NCBI RefSeq assembly: GCF_028128615.1
Contig: NZ_AMDP01000018.1
Coordinates: 1 to 64,000, forward strand
Length of the DNA: 64,000 bases
Direction of reading: 5' to 3'
Origin: Enterococcus sp. 5H
Lineage (GTDB): Bacteria; Bacillota; Bacilli; Lactobacillales; Enterococcaceae
Part shown: positions 1 to 6,650 of the stretch, piece by piece
Layout: each line of letters opens with the position of its first letter
Numbering within the stretch: the first letter of the stretch is position 1
Notes under the pieces: model-generated
Database searches by the model: none
What the model was told of the DNA's origin: nothing
The model's input: the letters and a program-made list of their open reading frames with translations, nothing else
Made by a program: the position numbers and the translations under genes

Positions 1-2
1 AA

Positions 3-26
3 TGAGCCGACCCCCAAAAGTTAGAC
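3..26 (+). repeat. IS left terminal inverted repeat
   Basis: Pairs with 1496-1519. Shared blocks are the outer TG, a GACCCC core and the inner AGTTAGAC. It precedes the transposase ribosome site (GGAGG at 44-48). Confidence 0.85.
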
Positions 27-57
27 CTGGAAATCTAACTTTTGGAGGTTTTTTTGT

Positions 58-618
58 ATGGCAAAATACAGTTTTGAATTTAAACTTAAGGTTGTCCATG
101 ACTATTTATCTGGTCAAGGAGGTACACGGTTTCTCGCAAAAAAATATGGGTTTAAAAATAGTTCTCAAATAAGGAAATGGATTAATGCCTATAAAGAACT
201 TGGTGAAGAAGGACTACTTCGTAGTCGAAAAAGTAAGAATTACTCTGTTCAATTTAAGTTAGATGCGATAGAGTTGTATTTAACTACAGAGTTCTCCTAT
301 CAAGAAGTGGCCAATCTTCTCAAAATGAACAATCCACCATTAATTGCGAATTGGCTTAAAACATATCGGAATCTTGGTATAGATGGACTCTCCAAACAGA
401 AAGGACGTCCACCTATAATGCCTAAGAAAAAACGAAATGAAACCCAGCCATTATTACCCAGTGAACAATCTCAATTAGATAAACTAGAAAAAGAAAATAG
501 AATGTTAAAAATTGAGAATGCCTATTTAAAAGAATTGAGGAGGCTGCGTTTAGAGGACGAACAAAAAATGAAAGAATCGCGCGAACCATTCACAGCCTCC
601 GAGGACACTTTCGATTAA
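58..618 (+). CDS. IS3-family transposase OrfA (HTH, leucine zipper)
   Basis: DNA-binding subunit of the insertion sequence; binds the terminal repeats. It is 186 residues long with two helix-turn-helix repeats (about 1-55 and 62-115), the two-HTH arrangement of IS150-group OrfA. A heptad-rich helix at about 138-165 (LEKENRMLKIENAYLKEL) is the zipper through which OrfA and OrfAB dimerise. The ATG follows GGAGG by 9 bp. The orfB frame is open from 516, so the two frames overlap over 516-618. An A6 run at 563-568, inside the overlap, is the candidate -1 slippage site for making the OrfAB transposase. Nothing suggests inactivation. Confidence 0.9.
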   Translation: MAKYSFEFKLKVVHDYLSGQGGTRFLAKKYGFKNSSQIRKWINAYKELGEEGLLRSRKSKNYSVQFKLDAIELYLTTEFSYQEVANLLKMNNPPLIANWLKTYRNLGIDGLSKQKGRPPIMPKKKRNETQPLLPSEQSQLDKLEKENRMLKIENAYLKELRRLRLEDEQKMKESREPFTASEDTFD

Positions 619-626
619 AAGATATT

Positions 627-1463
627 TTGGAAACCCTAAGGTTTCCAAAAGCCACTTACATGTACTGGCAAAAACGCTTCGACAGAACAACTTCAACACA
701 AATGATTGAAGAAGAAATTCAAGCGATTCGTAAGGAACATCAACATTATGGCTATAGAAGAATGACACAGGAATTGAAACGACGTGGATATCAAGTAAAT
801 AAAAAGAAAGTACAGAGATTAATTCAAAAGCTACAGTTACAAGTCAAAGCATTTACCAAGAAATCTAGGAAATATAATTCATATAAAGGAACTGTTGGGA
901 AAGTAGCTAAAAACTTGATTCATCGAAGATTCAAAACTTCGGTCTCTCATCAAAAAATTACGACGGATACAACTGAATTTAAATACTATGAAACAGATGA
1001 TGCGGGCATTCTTCGACAGAAAAAACTATATTTAGATCCGTTTATGGATATGTATAACAGTGAAATTCTAAGTTACAGCTTTTCTACTCAACCAAATGGT
1101 AAAACAGTTATGGCAGGGCTAGAAGAAGCAATTTCTCAAACAAATGATTGTCCCTATCGTCGCACCTTCCACTCTGATCAAGGCTGGGCTTATCAAATGA
1201 ACACCTATATACAAACATTAAAGGATAATCGTATCTTTCAAAGTATGTCTCGGAAAGGAACCTGCTTAGATAATTCTCCTATGGAGAATTTCTTCAGTAT
1301 TCTAAAGCAAGAATTGTATTATGGAAAAGTTTATCAAAGTCAAAATGAGTTACGACAAGCCATTGAGAACTATATTCATTATTACAATCATTATAGAATC
1401 AAAGAAAAACTTAACTGGAAAAGCCCAGTAGAATTTCGACATTTCAATCAAAAAACTGCATAA
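627..1463 (+). CDS. IS3-family transposase OrfB (DDE integrase core)
   Basis: Catalytic part of the transposase, with a retroviral-integrase fold. Numbering from the TTG at 627, the acidic triad is D114 (TTDTTEF), D184 (HSDQGW) and E220 (DNSPMENFF), with the 35-residue D-E spacing usual in IS3. An HTH_21-like segment (HYGYRRMTQEL) precedes it. The same frame stays open back to 516 and reads through conserved OrfB N-terminal sequence ending FRLKDILETLRFPKATYMYW, so the TTG is not the natural start. The active protein is expected as an OrfA-OrfB fusion made by -1 frameshifting near 563-568. The catalytic triad is complete. Confidence 0.9.
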   Translation: METLRFPKATYMYWQKRFDRTTSTQMIEEEIQAIRKEHQHYGYRRMTQELKRRGYQVNKKKVQRLIQKLQLQVKAFTKKSRKYNSYKGTVGKVAKNLIHRRFKTSVSHQKITTDTTEFKYYETDDAGILRQKKLYLDPFMDMYNSEILSYSFSTQPNGKTVMAGLEEAISQTNDCPYRRTFHSDQGWAYQMNTYIQTLKDNRIFQSMSRKGTCLDNSPMENFFSILKQELYYGKVYQSQNELRQAIENYIHYYNHYRIKEKLNWKSPVEFRHFNQKTA

Positions 1464-1495
1464 AAAATAGAGTGGAGAAATCCACTCTACAAAAA

Positions 1496-1519
1496 GTCTA
1501 ACTTCTTGGGGTCACTACA
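1496..1519 (-). repeat. IS right terminal inverted repeat
   Basis: Reverse complement of the left end with 6 mismatches in 24. A short hairpin (AGAGTGGA/TCCACTCT) stands just inside it after the orfB stop. Confidence 0.85.
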
Positions 1520-1555
1520 GAAAGCTAATGAAAGCTTTTCTTGCCGTTTATCTGT

Positions 1556-2062
1556 TTATTTAGTTAAATCAATTTTTTCACTGACCCAGTAAATAATAAT
1601 TCCACCCACTGACATTGAAAGTAGTTCACCAATAGCAACAGTCAGCCAAGTATAGAAAAAAGGTAGCTGATAAAAATAGGTCAATTGTCCAGCAACTGTA
1701 AACATCGAAATTGTACAGATCACAGCTGTTATGACCATTTTTTGAATTTTATTGTTAAGTCGCTTGGTGCTGTAATAGGAAATCACTAATACAACGAATG
1801 TTGAAAGACTGCCAATAACAACATCCACTAAACCTAAAGGTGAAGCGAAATTTGAAATAGCGACTCCAAGAGTTACTGCGGCAATATAGCGTTTATTGAA
1901 AATTGCCAAATAATTAAACATCTCAGAAAATCTTAACTGAATAGCACCAAAACTAAAAGGTGCCAAAAAAATAGTGACAACGATATACAGCGCAGTAATC
2001 AACGCCATTTTCGTCAAGGTTTGGACAGACCACGTATTTGTCTGCAAAGTTTGCTTATTCAT
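1556..2062 (-). CDS. queT: QueT family queuosine-precursor transporter (ECF S component)
   Basis: Integral membrane substrate-binding subunit thought to import preQ0/preQ1 for tRNA queuosine synthesis, working with the shared ECF energising module encoded elsewhere. It is 168 residues, almost entirely hydrophobic, with about five or six membrane segments. The family signature is visible as PFSFGAIQLRFSEMFNYLAIF, followed by the ASPLGLVDVVIGS region. The ATG lies 6 nt after AAGGAGA. The assignment is strongly supported by the preQ1-II-type riboswitch directly upstream, since COG4708 (QueT) genes are the classic preQ1-II targets. The insertion sequence begins 36 bp past the stop and may have displaced its terminator. 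Confidence 0.9.
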   Translation of the reverse strand: MNKQTLQTNTWSVQTLTKMALITALYIVVTIFLAPFSFGAIQLRFSEMFNYLAIFNKRYIAAVTLGVAISNFASPLGLVDVVIGSLSTFVVLVISYYSTKRLNNKIQKMVITAVICTISMFTVAGQLTYFYQLPFFYTWLTVAIGELLSMSVGGIIIYWVSEKIDLTK

Positions 2063-2065
2063 TTG

Positions 2066-2155
2066 TATTCTCCTTTATAAAACAGGTTCTCTGTTTTAGT
2101 AATAACTATGACCAAAGGACGTGACAGAAAATGCCAACTGAAGTGTCATAGTGTG
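2066..2155 (-). promoter_or_regulatory. preQ1-II (COG4708) riboswitch upstream of queT
   Basis: Reading the minus strand, a perfect 7-bp stem CTATGAC/GTCATAG (2151-2145 with 2112-2106) encloses a pyrimidine-rich loop. A short TTATTAC joint follows, then a second stem AAAACAG/CTGTTTT (2097-2091 with 2085-2079, AGAAC loop), and then ATAAAGGAGAA carrying the ribosome site. This order, and the terminal AAAGGAGAA, match the preQ1-II class known from Lactobacillales queT leaders, where ligand binding hides the Shine-Dalgarno in a pseudoknot. I recognised it by eye; a covariance-model search would confirm it. Confidence 0.82.
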
Positions 2156-2174
2156 AATGACTTCACTGTTTTTT

Positions 2175-2203
2175 ATGGTACCGAAAATTAGCGTATTTGT
2201 AAA
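2175..2203 (-). promoter_or_regulatory. Promoter of queT
   Basis: On the minus strand TTTACA (2203-2198) is followed after 17 bp by TACCAT (2180-2175). This predicts a leader of roughly 105 nt, enough for the riboswitch. Confidence 0.6.
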
Positions 2204-2228
2204 GAAGGACACTGAAAAATAGTTATCT

Positions 2229-2993
2229 TTATTTTTCTAGCCAGCCACCATCGATTGTCATCACTGTTCCATGAATATAGTCAGCTTGTTCACTCGCTAG
2301 AAAAAGTGTTAAGGAAGCGACTTCTTCAGGTTGTGCCCAACGTCCGGCAGGGGTTTCAGCTGCTACCCATTGTGCCACCTTAGCATCACCGGAAAAATCT
2401 GCAGCATTCATAGGTGTTTGAATTGCACCAGGAGCAATAGCATTTGCCCGAATACCTTGTTTACTATAGTCATAATCCAACTGTTTCGTATAGCCAATAA
2501 TTGCATGTTTTGAAGCTGTATAAGCAGCTCCTCCGCCTCCAGCCACTTTCCCTGCGATAGAGGCCATATTAATCACAACACCATGTTTTTGTTCTAGTAG
2601 TTGAGGAAGAACTTGATTCGTTACTAAATAAGTTCCTTTCAAATTCACAGTTAAGATCTGATCCCACAATTCTTCAGAAGTTTCCAAGGTAGGTGCGTAA
2701 TCATCTAAAATACCTGCTGTATTCAGTAAAATTTGAATTGGTCCAAATAGGCTATTCGCTTTTTGAACAGCAGTTTTCAAATCAGCTTGTTTCGTAATAT
2801 CACCAGTATAGCCAAAAAAACTTCCAGAAAATTGCTGCGTTTTTTTCTTTGTCTCATTCAATCCCGTTTGATTAATATCTACACCAAAAACATTGGCACC
2901 TTGTTCTACAAATGCTATAGCTTGCGCTTGACCAATACCTGAAGCGGCACCAGTAATAAAAACGGTTTTTCCTTTATATTCATCAAAATGCAT
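2229..2993 (-). CDS. SDR family oxidoreductase
   Basis: NAD(P)-dependent short-chain dehydrogenase of 254 residues, the classical SDR length. Visible motifs are the cofactor-binding TGAASGIG (residues 14-21), NTAG near 91, the catalytic Ser in NMASIAG, and Tyr/Lys in AAYTASKHA. The substrate cannot be read from sequence; relatives are annotated as 3-oxoacyl-ACP reductase-like or diacetyl/acetoin-type enzymes. The ribosome site AGAGGA lies 6 bp before the ATG. It stands 74 bp downstream of the DUF2829 gene on the same strand and may be cotranscribed with it and yigZ. Confidence 0.88.
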   Translation of the reverse strand: MHFDEYKGKTVFITGAASGIGQAQAIAFVEQGANVFGVDINQTGLNETKKKTQQFSGSFFGYTGDITKQADLKTAVQKANSLFGPIQILLNTAGILDDYAPTLETSEELWDQILTVNLKGTYLVTNQVLPQLLEQKHGVVINMASIAGKVAGGGGAAYTASKHAIIGYTKQLDYDYSKQGIRANAIAPGAIQTPMNAADFSGDAKVAQWVAAETPAGRWAQPEEVASLTLFLASEQADYIHGTVMTIDGGWLEK

Positions 2994-3067
2994 AATCGTC
3001 CTCTTTTCATCCTAAAAGAAAAGACTAGTCAACTAATAAAGTTTTCTAGCCGCTTTCGAATTTAATT

Positions 3068-3298
3068 TTAATTAACAATTTCCCAATCTTCTGCTAAAAC
3101 GTCACAAGGCGTTGGTGAAAACATACTGTAGCCTTCATCAGAAGTTTTAATTAAAAAATAAGGCGTAACTTGAAGAAATTCACCATCGGAGGTGCCGATT
3201 TCATCTCTTAATTCAATAAATAATTCAAACCCGCTCCAGCCTTTTCTAACAGCCTTCGCACCTTTTTTAATCTGAGGTAATACTTCTTCAAATGTCAT
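3068..3298 (-). CDS. DUF2829 family protein (Thoeris anti-defence Tad2-like fold)
   Basis: Small 76-residue protein covering the whole DUF2829 domain. It opens with FEEVLPQIKKGAKAVRKGW, the typical 'alpha helix, K-G, V-R-x-G-W' start, and ends with TPCDVLAEDWEIV, the family's D-x-L-A-x-D-W finish. Phage members of this family include Tad2, which binds the cyclic ADP-ribose signal of Thoeris defence. Many cellular members have no known role, so anti-defence activity here is inference only. The start overlaps the end of yigZ by 11 bp, so the two are probably translationally coupled. No phage gene is adjacent. Confidence 0.82.
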   Translation of the reverse strand: MTFEEVLPQIKKGAKAVRKGWSGFELFIELRDEIGTSDGEFLQVTPYFLIKTSDEGYSMFSPTPCDVLAEDWEIVN

Positions 3299-3947
3299 CT
3301 ATCTGCTCCTTTTTTGTAATAGGTATCTCATGGTAAGAACACTCGCCTTTTTCAAACGAAACTTGTCCATTTAATAATTCGACAACTTCTGCCATAAATT
3401 GTTCTGTTTTTGTTTCATCAACAAGGCAAGTAATGTTCACTTGTTCTCCGTAAATGGTGTCTTGTAACGTGTATGGGTTGATTTCCATAAAATTTTGGAT
3501 TTTGCCTACATTTGGATAACTGATTGTGAGTTGGATTTCCTGTTGTAGTTTCCCCTCTACTAGCCCGATTTCAGCTAGTGCATGAGATACAGAGTGGCTG
3601 TAAGCTCGAATCAATCCTCCAGCCCCTAATTTTGTTCCGCCAAAATAACGTGTTACGACTGCAACAACATTAATTAATTCTTGTTTTTTTAAAACTTCCA
3701 GCATAGGCACACCAGCGGTTCCGCTTGGTTCACCATCATCACTACTACGTTGGATCTCGCTTTTTTCACCAATCACAAATGCACTGCAATTATGGTTAGC
3801 TTTCCAGTGTTCTTTTTTCTTTTGATTGATAAACTCCTTAGCTTCTTCTTCTGAATAGACTCGTTTTAAAGAACAAATGAACCGTGATTTCTTAATCTCG
3901 ATTTCACTTTCTCCATCAGATAGAATGGTAAAATAACTTTCAAGCAT
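3288..3947 (-). CDS. YigZ/IMPACT family protein
   Basis: 219-residue member of the UPF0029/IMPACT family (YvyE in Bacillus). The N-terminal UPF0029 domain shows the signature GEPSGTAGVPML and TRYFGGTKLGAGGLIRAYS; the C-terminal DUF1949 ferredoxin-like domain covers about residues 140-205. The molecular function in bacteria is unsettled; the eukaryotic IMPACT homologue regulates translation. In many Firmicutes yvyE stands directly divergent from comFA; here 1.37 kb of other sequence separates them. A strong promoter lies upstream (TTGCAC, 17 bp, TATACT). Confidence 0.93.
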   Translation of the reverse strand: MLESYFTILSDGESEIEIKKSRFICSLKRVYSEEEAKEFINQKKKEHWKANHNCSAFVIGEKSEIQRSSDDGEPSGTAGVPMLEVLKKQELINVVAVVTRYFGGTKLGAGGLIRAYSHSVSHALAEIGLVEGKLQQEIQLTISYPNVGKIQNFMEINPYTLQDTIYGEQVNITCLVDETKTEQFMAEVVELLNGQVSFEKGECSYHEIPITKKEQIDDI

Positions 3948-3977
3948 TTTCTCATTCCTTTTCTAAATAGTATCTTA

Positions 3978-4006
3978 AGTATAAAAAAAATATGAAGCTG
4001 GTGCAA
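3978..4006 (-). promoter_or_regulatory. Promoter of the yigZ-DUF2829 unit
   Basis: Minus strand TTGCAC (4006-4001), 17-bp spacer, TATACT (3983-3978), 31 bp before the yigZ start codon. Confidence 0.65.
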
Positions 4007-4031
4007 CTGTTCTATAAAGTAAGTAGAGTCG

Positions 4032-4060
4032 TTTGCTTCTTTGATGATTTATGAGATAAT
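4032..4060 (+). promoter_or_regulatory. Promoter of the DUF7662-like gene
   Basis: TTTGCT (4032-4037), 17-bp spacer, GATAAT (4055-4060). It is divergent from and close to the yigZ promoter. Confidence 0.5.
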
Positions 4061-4098
4061 GATTAAAAGTGTTTGAAATCAGTAAAGGAGTCGGTAAT

Positions 4099-4386
4099 AT
4101 GGCAAAAGAGCGACAAAAGAAATATGACAGTATTACTCACTATTTAACGACCAATGGTGGCTCGCAGGTTACACTGACCTTTACTCAATTTGACGAACTA
4201 CTTTTCCCGCGCTCTGGATTACCGAAAACAGCACGGACGGAGGTTGACTGGTGGGCGAATGATCATAAACATCCAGAAAAAGGTGCTTATGGCTGGTTAA
4301 ACGCTAGTTATCAAGTTGTACAAGTAAATATTAACAAAGAATATGTGGTTTTTAATAAATTATTAAAATCAAACTGGTTGTTTTAA
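4099..4386 (+). CDS. DUF7662-like small protein
   Basis: 95-residue protein of unknown function. Its middle reads LTFTQFDELLFPRSGLPKTA, then WWANDHKHPEKGAYGWLNASYQV and VVFNK. This is the pattern of the DUF7662 family ('F-x-x-I, L-P-x-S-A, W-W-N, A-W-x-x-A-G-Y-x-V, V-x-F'), found in many bacterial hypothetical proteins. The ATG at 4099 is chosen over an in-frame GTG at 4069 because AAAGGAG lies 8 bp before it and the upstream GTG has no ribosome site. It is probably monocistronic, since a separate promoter serves the next gene. Confidence 0.72.
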   Translation: MAKERQKKYDSITHYLTTNGGSQVTLTFTQFDELLFPRSGLPKTARTEVDWWANDHKHPEKGAYGWLNASYQVVQVNINKEYVVFNKLLKSNWLF

Positions 4387-4411
4387 GTATAGGTAGTTAT
4401 CAAATGTGAGG

Positions 4412-4447
4412 GGAAAGCGTTGACAAAAGTCGAGTTTTTACTATAAT
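4412..4447 (+). promoter_or_regulatory. Promoter of the PTS IIB gene with overlapping cre site
   Basis: TTGACA (4420-4425) and TATAAT (4442-4447) are both perfect consensus hexamers with a 16-bp spacer. The 14-mer GGAAAGCGTTGACA at 4412-4425 matches the catabolite-responsive element consensus TGWNANCGNTNWCA at all but its first base and covers the whole -35 box. This predicts direct repression by CcpA/HPr-Ser-P when a preferred sugar is present; ccpA and hprK are both in this window. Confidence 0.7.
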
Positions 4448-4509
4448 AGGACTTAAATACAAACCAATCAAATGTTATCTTATAAAATAGCATAGAGGAG
4501 ATGGAATAG

Positions 4510-4833
4510 ATGGCTAAAAAAACAATCATGCTTGTTTGTTCTGCAGGAATGAGTACAAGCTTATTAGTAACAAAAATGCAAAAAGCAGCAGATGCACAAG
4601 GTTTGGAGGCAGACATTTTTGCTGTATCCGCTTCTGAAGCGGACAATAATTTAGAAAGCAAACCTGTTGATGTATTATTGTTAGGCCCGCAAGTTCGCTT
4701 TATGAAAGGCGACTTTGAAAAACGTTTAGCGCCAAAAGGCATTCCACTGGAAGTCATTAACATGGCGGATTACGGAATGATGAATGGTGAGAAAGTGTTA
4801 GAGCAAGCTTTAGGGTTAATCGGAGACAAATAA
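4510..4833 (+). CDS. PTS sugar transporter subunit IIB, lactose/cellobiose family
   Basis: 107-residue cytoplasmic EIIB that carries the phosphate between EIIA and its sugar permease as phosphocysteine. The catalytic P-loop is CSAGMST, with Cys at residue 11 after the first beta strand (KKTIMLVCSAGMST). Length and sequence fit the whole cellobiose/chitobiose (CelA/ChbB) domain. No EIIC or EIIA lies beside it, so it is an orphan that must pair with a permease encoded elsewhere. GAGGAG lies about 8 bp before the ATG. The promoter is near-consensus and carries a CcpA site. Confidence 0.92.
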   Translation: MAKKTIMLVCSAGMSTSLLVTKMQKAADAQGLEADIFAVSASEADNNLESKPVDVLLLGPQVRFMKGDFEKRLAPKGIPLEVINMADYGMMNGEKVLEQALGLIGDK

Positions 4834-4925
4834 CGAAGACGATTATTTGATAATGGATTATAGATTTAGAGGTTGGGACAAACACCCATAAGGGCTAAAG
4901 CCCTCACCAAACAGAATGAAAACAA

Positions 4926-4995
4926 AAGTGATCGACCTACATGTCATTTCCTGTCATAATAAGATAGACAGGAGTGGCTTGTAGGTCGATCACTT
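4926..4995. repeat. Extended hairpin, 16-bp perfect outer arms
   Basis: AAGTGATCGACCTACA (4926-4941) is the exact reverse complement of 4980-4995. Inner CCTGTC/GACAGG (4950-4955 with 4967-4972) can extend the stem. Confidence 0.85.
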
Positions 4996-5094
4996 ATTGA
5001 GGTTCTGCTCCAAGTAACCTTGAGGGACAAACTAGATCATTCTACTTATCTGCACCAATCATTAGGTCATAGAACCTGCGTATAAGAAGTGTTT

Positions 5095-5172
5095 AACTCC
5101 GAGAAATAAGAAGGAATTCACGGAAATTGCTCTTCGAATTTTCGTGAATTTCAGCTTATTTCCGAAGGAGTT
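5095..5172. repeat. Long imperfect hairpin of the intergenic repeat
   Basis: The left arm from AACTCC through ATTCACGGAAATT pairs imperfectly with the right arm AATTTTCGTGAATTT through GGAGTT. Both arms contain the block recognisable in the second repeat copy near 47480-47700. Confidence 0.7.
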
Positions 5173-5188
5173 GCTTCTGCGCCCACCG

Positions 5189-5259
5189 TTTATTCAGAAA
5201 TTAAGAGCTTGAAACATAACTTTTTGAGTTATGTTTCAAGCTCTTAATTTCTGAATAAA
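5189..5259 (+). terminator. Perfect 32-bp stem-loop, terminator-like
   Basis: 5189-5220 is the exact reverse complement of 5228-5259, with a 7-nt loop (TTTTTGA). The right arm is followed by TCTTTTTTATTTT, so it can end transcription on the plus strand just before comFA. The arm is far longer than an ordinary intrinsic terminator. Confidence 0.8.
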
Positions 5260-5321
5260 TCTTTTTTATTTTCCTAAAAAAATTTATTAAAAAAAGCGTA
5301 GTTTAATAGTGGAGGGGATAA

Positions 5322-6650
5322 ATGCAAGAATTATGGGGAAGAAAAGTATTAAAGAAAGAACTTAATAATTTAGATTCAGAAGAAATAACGGGCGAAAAAT
5401 TAGCTACAATGCATGAACTAAATGAAAATGAAATTCAATGTTTGCGATGCGGTCAGATCCAAATTAAAAAGGCCGTCAGGTTAGTTAATGGCACTTATTT
5501 TTGTCCAGAATGTATTCAATTAGGCAGAGTGGATACCGATCAATATTTTTATCATTTAGCTGAGCCAGCCCCAGTTAAAAGAGCTGTGCATTTTGCTTGG
5601 CAAGGCAGTCTAACAAAAGGACAAAAAGCTGTTTCAGATCAGCTGTTAGCATCTGTAAAAAGTGTAGAATCAAGAATGATTTGGGCAGTTACAGGAGCTG
5701 GTAAGACAGAAATGTTGTTTAAAACAATTCACTATTGTCTGGAATTAGGTTATCGGATAGCAATTTCTTCACCCAGAGTAGATGTTTGTTTGGAACTTTA
5801 TCCGAGAATTCAAGCGGTTTTTCCAGACGAACCTATGATTTTGCTTCATGGAAAAATGGAAGAGACATATTATTATACGAAACTGTTAGTTTGTACAACA
5901 CATCAATTATTGCGTTTTTTTCGAGCCTTTGATGTATTGATTATCGATGAGGTTGATGCATTTCCATTTGTAAACAATCCACTTTTACAATATGGGGTAG
6001 AAAATGCAGTTAAAGAAAAGAGTTCCCTGATTTATTTAACTGCTACGCCGACTAAAGAACTGACAAAAAAGGTTAAGTTTAAGGAGCTGGAAGCTAGTAT
6101 TTTACCAGCTCGTTACCATCGAAGGCAATTGCCAGTTCCAAAAACAAAATGGTGCTATCAATGGTATCAAAAAGTTAAGAATGGACAATGTCCGAATGCT
6201 TTAATTGTAACGTTGCAATCACTACTTTCGAAAAATGATGTACTGATTTTTTGTCCAAGTATTTTATTAATGGAGCAACTAAAAGAAGCTCTTTCAAAGA
6301 AATTTCCACAAATGCCTTTAACATGTGTTCACTCTCAAGATGCAGAACGTTTAGAAAAAGTAATGAATATGCGGAAAAAAGAATATCGAATTCTTATTAC
6401 TTCTACTATCTTAGAAAGAGGAGTTACTTTTGACGGTGTTTCAGTTATTGTTTTGGGTGCGAACCATAATGTTTTTATGACATCTGCTCTAGTACAAATT
6501 TCTGGTCGAGTAGACAGAAGAAAAGATTATACAGCTGGTGAAGTTTGGTTTTTACATGATGGGCACACAGTTGCTATGAGAGAAGCTATAAGTCAGATTA
6601 AACAAATGAATCTTTTAGGGAAAGAACGAGGCTTAATCGATGAAATGTAA
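5322..6650 (+). CDS. comFA: ComFA, DNA-uptake ATPase/helicase
   Basis: Cytoplasmic DEAD-box-type ATPase thought to drive single-stranded DNA through the ComEC channel during natural transformation. It is 442 residues: an N-terminal zinc finger with two CxxC pairs (CLRCGQ at about 46 and CPEC at about 68), Walker A VTGAGKTEM, Walker B IIDEVDAF, motif III TATPTKE, and a C-terminal helicase lobe ending in the GRVDRR arginine-finger segment. The ATG follows GGAGGGG. It overlaps comFC by 11 bp. All motifs are intact, although natural competence is not generally shown in enterococci. Confidence 0.95.
   Translation: MQELWGRKVLKKELNNLDSEEITGEKLATMHELNENEIQCLRCGQIQIKKAVRLVNGTYFCPECIQLGRVDTDQYFYHLAEPAPVKRAVHFAWQGSLTKGQKAVSDQLLASVKSVESRMIWAVTGAGKTEMLFKTIHYCLELGYRIAISSPRVDVCLELYPRIQAVFPDEPMILLHGKMEETYYYTKLLVCTTHQLLRFFRAFDVLIIDEVDAFPFVNNPLLQYGVENAVKEKSSLIYLTATPTKELTKKVKFKELEASILPARYHRRQLPVPKTKWCYQWYQKVKNGQCPNALIVTLQSLLSKNDVLIFCPSILLMEQLKEALSKKFPQMPLTCVHSQDAERLEKVMNMRKKEYRILITSTILERGVTFDGVSVIVLGANHNVFMTSALVQISGRVDRRKDYTAGEVWFLHDGHTVAMREAISQIKQMNLLGKERGLIDEM

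Larger units (their letters stand above)
3..1519 (+). mobile_element. Complete IS3-family insertion sequence
   Basis: This is an intact copy-and-paste insertion sequence. Imperfect 24-bp terminal inverted repeats lie at 3-26 and 1496-1519; 18 of 24 positions match, and both begin TG at the outer end and finish with the inner GTTAGAC block. Between them are two consecutive genes in the 0 and -1 frames, the classic orfA/orfB layout. Two bases (AA) are visible to the left and GAA follows on the right, so a 3-bp GAA target duplication is possible but its first base lies outside the window. The right end sits 36 bp beyond the queT stop codon. Confidence 0.93.
4834..5321. other. Intergenic repeat region with three large hairpins
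   Basis: 488 bp without a gene. From 4870 it opens with GAGGTTGGGACAAAC, the start of a degenerate intergenic repeat whose second copy is at 47458-47785. It contains an extended stem at 4926-4995 (16-bp perfect arms), a long imperfect stem at 5095-5172, and a perfect 32-bp stem at 5189-5259 followed by T-rich sequence. Shared blocks with the second copy are CTCCGAGAA, AATAAGAAGG, ATTCACG and GCTTATTTCCGAAG. No open frame with a ribosome site is apparent. Confidence 0.75.

Noticed and set aside
516-627. Broken transposase from a frameshift between orfA and orfB
   Set aside because: The -1 offset with overlapping frames and an A6 run is the normal expression strategy of IS3 elements.
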